64,000 nt of DNA from contig JACRIM010000030.1 of assembly GCA_016235815.1 (NCBI GenBank), positions 62,001 to 126,000 of the forward strand, read 5' to 3'. The notes below the pieces were generated by a model. It was not told the origin of the DNA. It worked only from the letters and a program-made list of their open reading frames with translations, and ran no database searches. Of the stretch, positions 52,800-60,858 are shown in pieces. Every line of letters starts with the position of its first letter. Position 1 is the first letter of the stretch. The translations under genes were made by a program, and so were the position numbers. Origin of the DNA: Planctomycetota bacterium (GTDB lineage: Bacteria; Planctomycetota; Phycisphaerae; UBA1845; UTPLA1).

Positions 52800-53693
52800 A
52801 TGTCCGATGCGATGATCGAGATTCACGGGCTACGCAAGCGATTCGGCAAGCAACAAGTGCTCGATGGCGTCGATCTGACCGTCCCGACCGGATCGATCTT
52901 CGGATTTCTTGGCCTCAACGGCGCGGGAAAGACGACGACCATCAGCATCCTCCTGGGGCTGATGAAAGCCAACGAAGGCACCTGCAGCGTGGCGGGCGTG
53001 GATCCGGAGAAAGACCCTGTCGAAGTGCGGCGGCGCATCGGGTACATGGCGGAAAACCAAACCATGTACGGCTGGATGCGTGTGCAGGAGATCATCGACT
53101 GGTGCGGCGGGTTCTACCCGACCTGGGACACCGGATTCGCGATGGACCTCTGCCGCCAGATGGGCCTGTCCGCCGATGCCAAGGTTGGCACCCTGTCCAA
53201 GGGACAATCCAGCAAGCTCGCACTCATTCTCGCGCTCGCCCACCGGCCGAAACTGGTCATTCTCGATGACCCCGTCCTCGGGCTTGATCCACTCGCTCGG
53301 CGCGATTTCCTACGCGACGTGATCGGCCAACTCCAGGCCCGCGACGTAACCGTCTTCTTCTCATCGCACCTGCTCTACGAAATCGAGCCGATCTGCGACT
53401 ACGTGGCCATCCTGCACCAGGGAAAAATCGTCGCCTGCGACACGGTCGATGCCCTGCGCGAGCGCGTGCGCTGCGTGGAACTGCATACGCCCGATGCCGC
53501 CGCATTGCGAAATGTGCCGACCCTGCTCGACGTTCGCGTGGAGGGTAATCGCACGCTCGCCACGGTGGCCGATTACGGCATTGCTAAAGATGCGCTCACT
53601 CGCCTCGGCGCGAACGGCTCATTCGATGACGGCCTAAACCTCGACGAAATCTTCGAGGCCTACGTGGCCGGCCGAAAGGAGGTCGCCGCGTGA
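52800..53693 (+). CDS. ABC transporter ATP-binding protein
   Basis: 297 aa from ATG 52800. Walker A GLNGAGKTTT, the ABC signature as LSKGQSSK (in place of LSGGQ), Walker B LVILDDPVLGLDP and the switch His in FFSSHLLYEIEP. A C-terminal extension (LHTPDAAALRNVPTLLDVRV) is the type used by YtrB/YydI-like exporters. It energises the two membrane proteins that follow. Its stop is overlapped by the GTG start of the first permease. Confidence 0.92.
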   Translation: MSDAMIEIHGLRKRFGKQQVLDGVDLTVPTGSIFGFLGLNGAGKTTTISILLGLMKANEGTCSVAGVDPEKDPVEVRRRIGYMAENQTMYGWMRVQEIIDWCGGFYPTWDTGFAMDLCRQMGLSADAKVGTLSKGQSSKLALILALAHRPKLVILDDPVLGLDPLARRDFLRDVIGQLQARDVTVFFSSHLLYEIEPICDYVAILHQGKIVACDTVDALRERVRCVELHTPDAAALRNVPTLLDVRVEGNRTLATVADYGIAKDALTRLGANGSFDDGLNLDEIFEAYVAGRKEVAA

Positions 53694-54475
53694 CGAAGAC
53701 CTACCACCCGATTCGTTCGCTCGTCTGGAAGGAGTGGCGCGAGCAGCGTTGGCGATTCGCCCTGTCCGCGCTCGTCCTCACCACGTTGTCGGCCAGCATG
53801 GTGCGGGCCCAACTAATTCCGACGGCGGAGTCAGTCGCCATCATTTTCGGCCCGCTGGGCCTGGTTTTGTGCGTATTCATGTCCATGGGCGCCGTCCCGC
53901 CGGAACGCGCTTCGGGCACATGGCATTTTCTCGTGACGCAGCCCGTGCCATTCGGGCGACTCCTGATCGTAAAATGGGCCGTCGGCGCAGCGGCCTTGCT
54001 TTCAACGCTGATTCTCGCCGGGGCCGCTGCGTACGCGGCTGAGCGAAGCCACGGCAACTTCGCTTGGCCGCCTTTTCCAGACAAACATGTCGATCTGCCC
54101 ATTCTCCAGGGAAAAACGTCCACGCTGGTACTCAGCATGGTGGGAACAGCCTGTGCAGCGTTCCTAACCTTATACAGCTTTATGTTCGCGGCCATGCTCA
54201 AGGCTCGCACCGAGCTTCATGCCGGTCTTGCCGGGATTCTTCTGACCATCGTGATCCTCGCCTGGGCGGCCCAGTATCCAATGATCGGATGGGTTTATCA
54301 CGACGAAGTTGCCACCGTGGCGTGGTTCTCCTCGCTGATAAACCCACTCAGTCCGCTGATGTTTCAGTTCAAAGAGAATCGCACGATGCACGCACTGGCG
54401 CTCACTATGACGCCGCTGGTATGGGTTGGCATTCCTGTAGTACGTTGGCTTCGCCGAATGCGGGAGGCGGAATGA
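53690..54475 (+). CDS. ABC transporter permease
   Basis: 261 aa from GTG 53690 (GTGA overlap with the ATPase stop). Five or six hydrophobic helices: RFALSALVLTTLSASMVRAQ, SVAIIFGPLGLVLCVFMSMG, LLIVKWAVGAAALLSTLILA, VGTACAAFLTLYSFMFAAML, AGILLTIVILAWAAQYPMIG and ALTMTPLVWVGIPVVRWL. This is the ABC-2 membrane domain type. It is coupled to the next gene by ATGA overlap at 54472-54475. Confidence 0.85.
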   Translation: MTKTYHPIRSLVWKEWREQRWRFALSALVLTTLSASMVRAQLIPTAESVAIIFGPLGLVLCVFMSMGAVPPERASGTWHFLVTQPVPFGRLLIVKWAVGAAALLSTLILAGAAAYAAERSHGNFAWPPFPDKHVDLPILQGKTSTLVLSMVGTACAAFLTLYSFMFAAMLKARTELHAGLAGILLTIVILAWAAQYPMIGWVYHDEVATVAWFSSLINPLSPLMFQFKENRTMHALALTMTPLVWVGIPVVRWLRRMREAE

Positions 54476-56322
54476 TGAATGCAGTCGTACAAACGTCGAT
54501 CAATCCGCTCCGCGCGTTGCATAGAAAAGAATGGGCCGAAAGCAAACCTGCGCTTTTGGTCGGCCTGATCATCTTCGTCGGCCTGCCCACGCTTTGGACA
54601 CTTTTGTTGTGGTCGCTCGACACACATGCGGGCGTTTTGCCGGGTATCGCAAGCATGCTCTGGCTCGTTGCGGGCGGAATGTTCGCCGCAGTCCTTGGTG
54701 CGCAAGTCATCTGTCGGGACTTCGGCGCGCCGACCGAGCGATTCTTGCTATCGCGGCCTATCGCTCCAAGTAGCGTAATGCGAGTAAAGGCACTAACCGG
54801 CTTCCTAATGCTGATCGGCCTGGCAGTGTTGATCGGCGCAATGGAACTTCTCTGGAGTTCGCTCGTAAAGGGGACGCATCGCGATGAACAAATCCCGGTT
54901 GCAGTCTACGTCCTCGGCACGGGGCTTGCGATGTGTGCCTATTGGATCGCCGTCGGCGCGGCCTGTGCGACGCGGCGATCGTTGACCAGCGCGTTCGCGG
55001 CGGCGTTTGTGCTGGCCCTCATGGTGACGGTTCCGGCGATCGTGCGGATTCCGGGTGTGAATGACTTCACCGATCTTGCCTTTTCGGATCAACACAATTA
55101 CCGAACCGGGTTAGTTGCAGCGGCCCTCGTGGCAGTCTTTGGAGGCGTTGCGGCGCTTGCCATGCGCTGGGCGGTCGTTACGGATCAACGACTCGATGTC
55201 GGACCTCGCACGATGGCATGGATCGTCGGCCTGACGTTGATGGTGCTTTTTGTTACTGCCATGCGCGAAGTCGGCGCGACGGAACCGCTGTTGACGACGT
55301 GGTGGGGGGAAGTGTCGTTACATTCATACGTGCGATTCGCAGCCGGTCGGCATCACGTTGCGATGCGAATAGATAAATCCGAATCCAATGAGTCTTCGCT
55401 TGAATTATTTGACCTCGATCCAAACGGTCAGATCATCGTGCACCGCCGAAAAGCCTTCACTGAACCGAGGATGATCTCCGACCGGGCAACTGCAATCGAC
55501 GCCAAGGGAAATCTCGTATTTGTCGGAATGTTGTATGACACTGATTCGGCGCACCATCCAAAAAAACTGCCGCAAATGCTCCTCCGCACTTTCGATTGGG
55601 AGAGTATGTCACTCACGTCCGAAATCGAGCTTCCCTGTTCGGCAGACCTGCGCCAGTGGCATCCCGCTGACATTTACTGCAAGGATTCCCTTGTTTATGT
55701 TCTGTTGGTTGGCTGGGAGACTGAAACGAATAGCAATACGATCACCACATTCAAGTGCGATGTCGCTGAGTACGAGATCACGGCGAACTCCGCTTCGCTA
55801 AAGTCGACGCAGACGCGATTGTTCTCTTCGGTCCCGGGGTCTGCCGAACCACGGTGGGCGACCGTAGGCGGTTTTGCGTCAGGACAGATGCTGCGAATAT
55901 CAACAATATGGTCAGGAGAATTCCGACTCGCTCCGTTAGAATCACCCGATGTTCTTGAATCTCTTGACGCTCGATCCGACCGCTTTGGATTGCATATCAT
56001 CCCTGGAACTACAGGCACGTCATCGACTCAAAGATGGCCGACAGACTCACAAGGCGCAATCGGCCACGCACACGCAAGCCCTTGGGGCGCTATCTTTCGC
56101 TCCGCGCGCCCGAATGTACTTCCAATCGGAAATGGTCGGCTACTTGAAATGCATTCATTCAGCCTAATCGAATACGACGGGTCCGACCCCACGCATCCAA
56201 CGCGGATTGCCCACCTGACATCCCCCCCTATCGATGAAGTAACGGTAATGGGTGACCTATTGGTAATCTCACACGGCCGGGGCTTCTCCATCGCCCGCCT
56301 GCCCAGCGTCAAATCCCCGTAG
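54472..56322 (+). CDS. ABC permease fused to an exposed beta-propeller-like domain
   Basis: 616 aa from ATG 54472 with GGGAGG before it. Residues about 1-280 form an ABC-2 membrane domain (LLVGLIIFVGLPTLWTLLLW, IASMLWLVAGGMFAAVLGAQ, TGFLMLIGLAVLIGAMELLW, AWIVGLTLMVLFVTAM). Residues about 300-616 are a soluble domain with repeated DxxG and WxP-like beta motifs (SSLELFDLDPNGQIIVHRRK, RATAIDAKGNLVFVGMLYD, LIEYDGSDPTHPTRIAHLTS) that looks like a propeller of the LVIVD type. The soluble part would face outside, so it could sense or handle the export substrate. Membrane-propeller fusion of this kind is unusual. It overlaps the first BMC gene convergently by 14 bases. Confidence 0.82.
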   Translation: MMNAVVQTSINPLRALHRKEWAESKPALLVGLIIFVGLPTLWTLLLWSLDTHAGVLPGIASMLWLVAGGMFAAVLGAQVICRDFGAPTERFLLSRPIAPSSVMRVKALTGFLMLIGLAVLIGAMELLWSSLVKGTHRDEQIPVAVYVLGTGLAMCAYWIAVGAACATRRSLTSAFAAAFVLALMVTVPAIVRIPGVNDFTDLAFSDQHNYRTGLVAAALVAVFGGVAALAMRWAVVTDQRLDVGPRTMAWIVGLTLMVLFVTAMREVGATEPLLTTWWGEVSLHSYVRFAAGRHHVAMRIDKSESNESSLELFDLDPNGQIIVHRRKAFTEPRMISDRATAIDAKGNLVFVGMLYDTDSAHHPKKLPQMLLRTFDWESMSLTSEIELPCSADLRQWHPADIYCKDSLVYVLLVGWETETNSNTITTFKCDVAEYEITANSASLKSTQTRLFSSVPGSAEPRWATVGGFASGQMLRISTIWSGEFRLAPLESPDVLESLDARSDRFGLHIIPGTTGTSSTQRWPTDSQGAIGHAHASPWGAIFRSARPNVLPIGNGRLLEMHSFSLIEYDGSDPTHPTRIAHLTSPPIDEVTVMGDLLVISHGRGFSIARLPSVKSP

Positions 56323-56590
56323 CCTTCAACTCCACCACATCCACGATCCCGACAATCACCGTCCGCACCGGCGCCTTGTCATCCTTGAGAATCTGCCGCG
56401 CCCCATTCCCCTCATCGTTGATGAGCACACGCTCGCCGACACCCGCACCGGCGGCATCGACCGCGATCACGTACTTGCCCGTCGGCTTCCACTCCGCATC
56501 CGTCAGATCGACAATCAACAACTTCTTGCCCGCGCAGACCGCGTGATGGATCGTCGAATAAATCTCACCGCGAACAATGCCCAGCAGCAT
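56309..56590 (-). CDS. BMC-P pentameric shell protein (EutN/CcmL)
   Basis: 93 aa from ATG 56590, which has a strong GGGAGG; an earlier ATG at 56659 would not match family size. EutN/CcmL features: MLLGIVRGEIYSTIHHAVCA, KKLLIVDLTD, VIAVDAAGAGVGERVLINDE and APVRTVIVGIVDVVEL. Pentamers of these proteins cap the vertices of the icosahedral shell. It is the last gene of the BMC operon. Confidence 0.92.
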   Translation of the reverse strand: MLLGIVRGEIYSTIHHAVCAGKKLLIVDLTDAEWKPTGKYVIAVDAAGAGVGERVLINDEGNGARQILKDDKAPVRTVIVGIVDVVELKATGI

Positions 56591-56660
56591 GTCAGTGGCC
56601 TCCCTGAGCATCGATGCACCCTGGGCCTGCCATAGGCGCATCCCCATCGACGCCAACACA

Positions 56661-56760
56661 TGATTTAAATGACGAATGACGAATTACCAATTCCGAATGG
56701 AGCCATGAGTCGTTCGGTTGTCTCTTGCAATTGGTCATTGGGCATTCGCAATTCATGATT
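56661..56760. repeat. AT-rich inverted repeat between BMC genes (copy 1)
   Basis: Left arm about 56661-56700 (GACGAATGACGAATTACCAA and on) and right arm about 56725-56760 (CAATTGGTCATTGGGCATTC). The arms pair to a long imperfect hairpin. It contrasts with the GC-rich genes around it and belongs to a family found in four BMC spacers. Confidence 0.8.
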
Positions 56761-57037
56761 CCCCCTCGGCACTCAGATGCACGCCGTCGACGATGCCGAT
56801 GATCGTGTGATCCACCGGCACGAACCACTTCTCAAGCGCCATCGCAGCCTCGCGCCCGCCTTCGTAATAAACGAGCTCCCCCGGACCGGCCATCCGCGTC
56901 GAGTCGCAACAGACAATCGGCGTTCCCGCGTCCACCTGCTCCTTGCTCAGCGGCTGAACGATGAGCATGGGCACGCCCGCGAGACCCTCATAGGCCACGG
57001 CAGGGACAACGGTACCGATGACTCGTCCTAGGTGCAT
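56753..57037 (-). CDS. BMC-P pentameric shell protein (EutN/CcmL)
   Basis: 94 aa. MHLGRVIGTVVPAVAYEGLA, GVPMLIVQPLS, IVCCDSTRMAGPGELVYYEG and PVDHTIIGIVDGVHL match the EutN/CcmL fold. ATG 57037 has GGGAG about 10 bases upstream. The 3' end overlaps the AT-rich inverted repeat. Three different BMC-P proteins in one locus would give distinct vertex pentamers. Confidence 0.93.
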   Translation of the reverse strand: MHLGRVIGTVVPAVAYEGLAGVPMLIVQPLSKEQVDAGTPIVCCDSTRMAGPGELVYYEGGREAAMALEKWFVPVDHTIIGIVDGVHLSAEGES

Positions 57038-57097
57038 GAACCGTTGACTCCCAAACGTAAAACTTTCATTGCAGGTGAATAGAAAGCTTGCCTGTAT

Positions 57098-57196
57098 GAA
57101 TTACAAATGTCGAATTTCCAATTACCAATGAGGCCGGCATGAACGCAGCGTGCGCGCGCGTCCTTTGGTCATTCGTCATTTGCAATTCGGAATTCA
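57098..57196. repeat. AT-rich inverted repeat between BMC genes (copy 2)
   Basis: Left arm 57098-57130 (TGAATTACAAATGTCGAATT) and right arm 57164-57196 (GGTCATTCGTCATTTGCAAT) flank a GC-rich loop of about 34 bases (AGGCCGGCATGAACGCAGCG). The arms are imperfect reverse complements. Same family as the other BMC-spacer elements. Confidence 0.82.
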
Positions 57197-57198
57197 CT

Positions 57199-57780
57199 CT
57201 ACCATCCCTCCCCAAACCGCGTCGATTTCGCACGCGTCTCCAGCATCGTCTCATCAGCACGCGGGATGATCGTGGTGCAGACCGGCTGGTTGCGATGTGC
57301 GATCCGCGCAGAGCCGATCTCAATCGCCGCTTCAATGTCCGCCAGCATCCCTGCGAAGTGCGCCAGCCCCTTGCCGCCCAGGCCGTCGCCAAGTCGAATC
57401 TCAATCACTGACACATCCGCCCCCTTTACCGCCGCGTCGGCCGCCTCGATCAACGCCGCCATCGTCGGCGTCTCGATGATCCCCAGCGTGTCGTGCATCC
57501 AGTCGCCGCGCTTGCCCTGTACAGCAGCCGCGACGCTCTCATGCACATCCGGCAGCAACACGCGATCGATCAAGACGTTACCACCCACGCGGCACGCCTC
57601 GACGTACGACTCATCGACCTCCGCCACCTCACCTGCGAACAGCACGGCAAACTTGCCCGGCTGCACCGACCCCGCGCGAATGAGCGTCACCGGCGCCTTC
57701 TTCAGCAGCGCATCCAGCGCGCGCGTCCCCACGGCGATGCTGGAGAATTCGATCATCGCAAGTGCAGGTTGGCCGGCCAT
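57199..57780 (-). CDS. BMC-T shell protein, single-layer tandem type
   Basis: 193 aa with two BMC domains, so trimers fill hexagonal shell positions. Domain 1: ALAMIEFSSIAVGTRALDAL, PGKFAVLFAGEVAEVDESYV. Domain 2: DTLGIIETPTMAALIEAADA, GLAHFAGMLADIEAAIEIGS. This matches the BMC-T^S group, typified from memory by the Haliangium ochraceum BMC-T1. ATG 57780 has AAGGA close by, and only seven bases separate it from the dehydrogenase stop. These trimers often provide a central pore for cofactors or electron transfer; no pore Cys is confirmed here. Confidence 0.9.
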   Translation of the reverse strand: MAGQPALAMIEFSSIAVGTRALDALLKKAPVTLIRAGSVQPGKFAVLFAGEVAEVDESYVEACRVGGNVLIDRVLLPDVHESVAAAVQGKRGDWMHDTLGIIETPTMAALIEAADAAVKGADVSVIEIRLGDGLGGKGLAHFAGMLADIEAAIEIGSARIAHRNQPVCTTIIPRADETMLETRAKSTRFGEGW

Positions 57781-57787
57781 CGATTCC

Positions 57788-59251
57788 TTACGTTATTCGG
57801 AAATGATCCTTGAGCACGCATCGCCGCTCGCGCGAAAACGTCCGTGGACCGGTCAGCCCTTCACCCGTCGGGCTGGCGATGCTGAAAGAGCTGTAGCCCT
57901 CGCCGCCCTCGCCGAGGCCTGCATAAATCGGGGCGTTCTTCACGAAGATGCTGGTGTTGATCTCACGGGCCATACGCGACAGTCGGCTCAAATGCAGGCT
58001 GTGCATCGCGGCCGAATGCCCGAATCCGTGCTCGGCGGCGATGGCCAGGTCGATCCCCTCGTCGGCCGACTTCACGCGGGCCACCGGCAGCACGGGCATA
58101 AGCTGCTCCGTCCAGATCAGCGGATGATCCACCGGAACATCCAGCACGACGAGCCGCACGCTGTCGGGCACGCGCATGCCGATCTGTTCAAGAATCAGGC
58201 TTGCATTCTTGCCGATCCACTTGCGATTGATCACGCCCGGCTTGCGCGGGCCGCGTGTCTCTTCGAAGATGACTTTCTCGATGGCCCGAGTCTGCGGCGC
58301 GGTCAGCACCACGGCCCCATGCGACTGCATGACCTTGAAAAACTTGTCTGCCACGGCTTCAACAACGAACACTTCCTTCTCATCGGTGCAGATGACGTTG
58401 TTGTCGAACGACGCCCCCAGCGTCACATCACGCCCGGCCCGCTCAATGTCGGCCGTCTCATCGACGACCACCGGCGGATTGCCCGGCCCGGCGCAAATCG
58501 CCCGCTTGCCGCTGGTCATCGCCTCTTTCACAACGCCCGGGCCGCCGGTCACGACGACGAGTCGAACGCCCTTGTGCCGCATGAGCTGCTGGGCACTCTC
58601 GACCGTCGGCTCGGCGATGGCCGTGACGACATTCGGCGGCCCACCGGCGCGAACAATGGCCTCGTTGATAAGACCGACATTTCGGCAAGACACGCGCTTC
58701 GCGTTCGGATGCACATTGAACACCACCGCGTTGCCCGCCGAGACCATGCCGATGGTGTTGCAAATGATGGTCGACGTCGGATTCGTCGTCGGCGTGATCG
58801 CCGCGATGACACCGAACGGGGCGCGCTCGAGCAGCGTCAGCCCGTCGTCACCGGACCAGGAAATAGGCTCCAGCGCCTCCGGCCCCGGCGTCTTGTTCGT
58901 CACGAGGCGGTTCTTAACGATCTTATCCTGCTCGCGACCCAGGCCCGTCTCCTGGTGGGCATCGCGGGCAAGACTGATGGCGTTGGCCAGCATCGACTCG
59001 CGAATGGACGCGATGATCTTGTAACGGGCGCGAAGGCCCATCGCACTGAATTTGACGAACGCCTCGCGCGCCGCGGCCACGCACTCGTCCATGTTCGTGA
59101 AGACGCCCATCGGCAGCGCCCCGCCACGGGCGATCGACTCCACCTGCGACGGCTTCAGCGCAGGAGCCGTCGATGCCGCCGCCCCGCCGCGCATCTTCTC
59201 GATCACGCGCTGGGCAATGGCATCGATTTGTGTGTCATTCAAGTTGGACAT
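57788..59251 (-). CDS. CoA-acylating aldehyde dehydrogenase, BMC type
   Basis: 487 aa from ATG 59251; upstream TTG adds three residues. N-terminus MSNLNDTQIDAIAQRVIEKM is an amphipathic encapsulation-type helix, followed by a flexible Ala/Pro linker (AAASTAPALKPSQ), the design seen in PduP/EutE homologues. Catalytic Cys is in SFDNNVICTDEKEVFV (DNN-x-x-C-x3-KE-V). Other blocks: APFGVIAAITPTTNPTSTI, CNTIGMVSAGNAVVFNVHP and VVVTGGPGVVKEAM. It oxidises an aldehyde with NAD and CoA to acyl-CoA inside the shell. No phosphotransacylase or alcohol dehydrogenase lies nearby to recycle CoA or NADH. Substrate is inferred to be acetaldehyde or propionaldehyde. Confidence 0.93.
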   Translation of the reverse strand: MSNLNDTQIDAIAQRVIEKMRGGAAASTAPALKPSQVESIARGGALPMGVFTNMDECVAAAREAFVKFSAMGLRARYKIIASIRESMLANAISLARDAHQETGLGREQDKIVKNRLVTNKTPGPEALEPISWSGDDGLTLLERAPFGVIAAITPTTNPTSTIICNTIGMVSAGNAVVFNVHPNAKRVSCRNVGLINEAIVRAGGPPNVVTAIAEPTVESAQQLMRHKGVRLVVVTGGPGVVKEAMTSGKRAICAGPGNPPVVVDETADIERAGRDVTLGASFDNNVICTDEKEVFVVEAVADKFFKVMQSHGAVVLTAPQTRAIEKVIFEETRGPRKPGVINRKWIGKNASLILEQIGMRVPDSVRLVVLDVPVDHPLIWTEQLMPVLPVARVKSADEGIDLAIAAEHGFGHSAAMHSLHLSRLSRMAREINTSIFVKNAPIYAGLGEGGEGYSSFSIASPTGEGLTGPRTFSRERRCVLKDHFRIT

Positions 59252-59270
59252 GGCGAGCAAGTGCGTCCGA

Positions 59271-59379
59271 ATTCACAAATTACGAATGACAAATTACCAA
59301 TTACCAAGTAGAGCGGCCGTTCACGCGTGCCTCCAATGACACAAACATTGGTAATTTGTAATTAGCCATTTGTCATTTC
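59271..59379. repeat. AT-rich inverted repeat between BMC genes (copy 3)
   Basis: Left arm 59271-59307 (CACAAATTACGAATGACAAA) and right arm 59348-59379 (TTGGTAATTTGTAATTAGCC) form a long imperfect hairpin around a GC-rich loop. The right arm overlaps the end of the BMC-P gene. Confidence 0.82.
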
Positions 59380-59660
59380 TTATACTTCGTCTCCCCACCG
59401 ACCTCCCACTGATCGACAATCGCCATCACCACGGCATCGACCGGCCGCTTGTCCGTCATCGTGGTTTGCCTCGCGCTGGAACCGGCGGCGTACATCACGA
59501 TTTCACCAGGCCCCGCGCCGACCGAATCAGCCGCGACGACCGTCGCCCCGGTCGGCTTGCCTTCCATATCGACGCAGCGAAGCACGAGGAACTTCAACCC
59601 GTCAAGGCTGGGCTCCTTCTTCGATGCAACGACCGTGCCGATGACTTGGGCGAGTAACAT
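59373..59660 (-). CDS. BMC-P pentameric shell protein (EutN/CcmL)
   Basis: 95 aa. MLLAQVIGTVVASKKEPSLD, LKFLVLRCVDMEGKPTG, VVAADSVGAGPGEIVMYAAG and KRPVDAVVMAIVDQWEV match EutN/CcmL, including the AVDSVGAG-type pentamer core. It is the third BMC-P of the locus. Start ATG 59660; the ribosome binding site is weak. Confidence 0.93.
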   Translation of the reverse strand: MLLAQVIGTVVASKKEPSLDGLKFLVLRCVDMEGKPTGATVVAADSVGAGPGEIVMYAAGSSARQTTMTDKRPVDAVVMAIVDQWEVGGETKYKK

Positions 59661-59684
59661 GGATGAGTCTCGACCTATGCAGGC

Positions 59685-59765
59685 GGAATTACCAATTTCG
59701 AATTACGAATGACCAATGGCGCCACACGCGAATCATTGGCAATTTGTCATTCGACATTCGTCATT
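59685..59765. repeat. AT-rich inverted repeat between BMC genes (copy 4)
   Basis: Left arm 59685-59719 (GGAATTACCAATTTCGAATT) and right arm 59733-59765 (CATTGGCAATTTGTCATTCG) with a short GC-rich loop (CGCCACACGCGAAT). The right arm runs up to the stop of the BMC-H gene. Fourth member of the family. Confidence 0.82.
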
Positions 59766-60069
59766 ACTTCATCGCCTTCTTCGCCTGCTCAGCGCGGCCC
59801 AGCGGCAGAACGAGGTCGACGTTGGTGTGCGGGCGGGCGATCACATGCACGCTGACGATCTCGCCGACGCGCGACGCCGCAGCCTGCCCGGCATCCAGCG
59901 CCGCCTTCACCGCAGCCACGTCGCCACGGACGATCGCCGTCACATAGCCGCCGCCGATCTTTTCATAGTGGACCAGCTCCACCTTGGCGGCCTTGACCAT
60001 CGCGTCGGAGGCCTCGACCATCGCCGCAAATCCGCGCGTCTCAATCATTCCCAATGCTTCGGTGCTCAC
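59764..60069 (-). CDS. BMC-H hexameric shell protein
   Basis: 101 aa single-domain BMC protein starting at GTG 60069 with GGAGG six bases upstream. [40 protein letters not shown] and [20 protein letters not shown] are the canonical BMC-H strands and helices; the pore motif reads KIGGG. Hexamers tile the shell facets. It is the sole BMC-H in the locus, so it should be the main facet protein. Confidence 0.96.
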   Translation of the reverse strand: MSTEALGMIETRGFAAMVEASDAMVKAAKVELVHYEKIGGGYVTAIVRGDVAAVKAALDAGQAAASRVGEIVSVHVIARPHTNVDLVLPLGRAEQAKKAMK

Positions 60070-60131
60070 AAGTATCCTCCGAACATGCTATGAGCCAGCG
60101 GCTCGTCAGGAGCGGCCAGTCGCCGCGCCGG

Positions 60132-60764
60132 TTATTTCTTTCGTTCGTCCACGCGACCCATCACGCCCGCAATCGCCGCCTCGGCCGCGCGGAACCCGAC
60201 ATCGATGTCGCGCTCCTCGCCGCCAAGATAGATACGGCCGAAACTGCCAAACGAGCGAACTTCGAGAATGTTGATGTTCGCCGCCTTCTCGGCTTCATTC
60301 GCAGCAAGGGCGGCATAGGCGGCCGGTTCCAATTCCATCACATACAGCGTGTGTCCCGGCAGGATCATGTTGCCGTGGCGCATGCGATTGATGAGCTGCG
60401 TCTGATATGGATCGACATGCCGAATGACCTGACTGGAGAGAACACGTGGCTTGATGCGGTCCTCCTCCTTGAGTTCCAGCGCAGCGAGGATCGCCCGGCC
60501 CGCGTCGCGCACATCGGCCTGACTGTCGGAGTGAATCTCCAGCAAGCCATATTGCCGCTCAACGACCTGCATACCCGGCGTCACCCGCGTGTTCTTCAGG
60601 GCAATATCGGTGACGCGGTTGATCTCAATGCCGGGAGAAATCTCGACAAAGAGCGACGCCTGCCCCGGGTTCGGCAGGAAGCCCTGCGAAACCGTCGCCT
60701 GAAACGACGCAAACTGCGGCTGCAAGCTGTCGAGAAAGATGTACGAGCGTAGGTCAACGGCCAT
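60132..60764 (-). CDS. BMC-T shell protein, double-stacking type
   Basis: 210 aa from ATG 60764 ([20 protein letters not shown]). Two permuted BMC domains are read as [20 protein letters not shown] with [19 protein letters not shown], and [20 protein letters not shown] with [20 protein letters not shown]. The Glu-Arg pair in QVVERQYG is where gated BMC-T^D trimers place their pore gate. This matches the BMC-T^D group, known from memory in Haliangium ochraceum and CsoS1D. Two stacked trimers form an airlock for larger metabolites. It is the first shell gene after the OPT transporter. Confidence 0.88.
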   Translation of the reverse strand: MAVDLRSYIFLDSLQPQFASFQATVSQGFLPNPGQASLFVEISPGIEINRVTDIALKNTRVTPGMQVVERQYGLLEIHSDSQADVRDAGRAILAALELKEEDRIKPRVLSSQVIRHVDPYQTQLINRMRHGNMILPGHTLYVMELEPAAYAALAANEAEKAANINILEVRSFGSFGRIYLGGEERDIDVGFRAAEAAIAGVMGRVDERKK

Positions 60765-60858
60765 AGGCTGCAAAGCGTATGGATGACCCGCGCGGCTGTC
60801 AATCGAGAACGCCTAATTCATAGGCGAATGGTGATGGGTTGACGGGCCGCACCCGAAC

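Noticed and set aside
57266-59311. Long plus-strand open frame (about 680 codons) opposite the aldehyde dehydrogenase
   Set aside because: It is an antisense shadow of GC-rich codons; it reads as His/Arg/Pro-rich noise while the minus strand gives a full, motif-bearing dehydrogenase and shell proteins.
60132-60764. This gene as a PduL phosphotransacylase, which a BMC would need
   Set aside because: It lacks the His-rich zinc motifs of PduL and instead shows two BMC-domain halves, the pattern of a double-stacking BMC-T shell protein.
56309-60764. A PVM-type fucose/rhamnose microcompartment
   Set aside because: That type, as I recall it, has a class II aldolase, PduL-type transacylase and kinase beside the shell genes; none is present here and the shell set differs.
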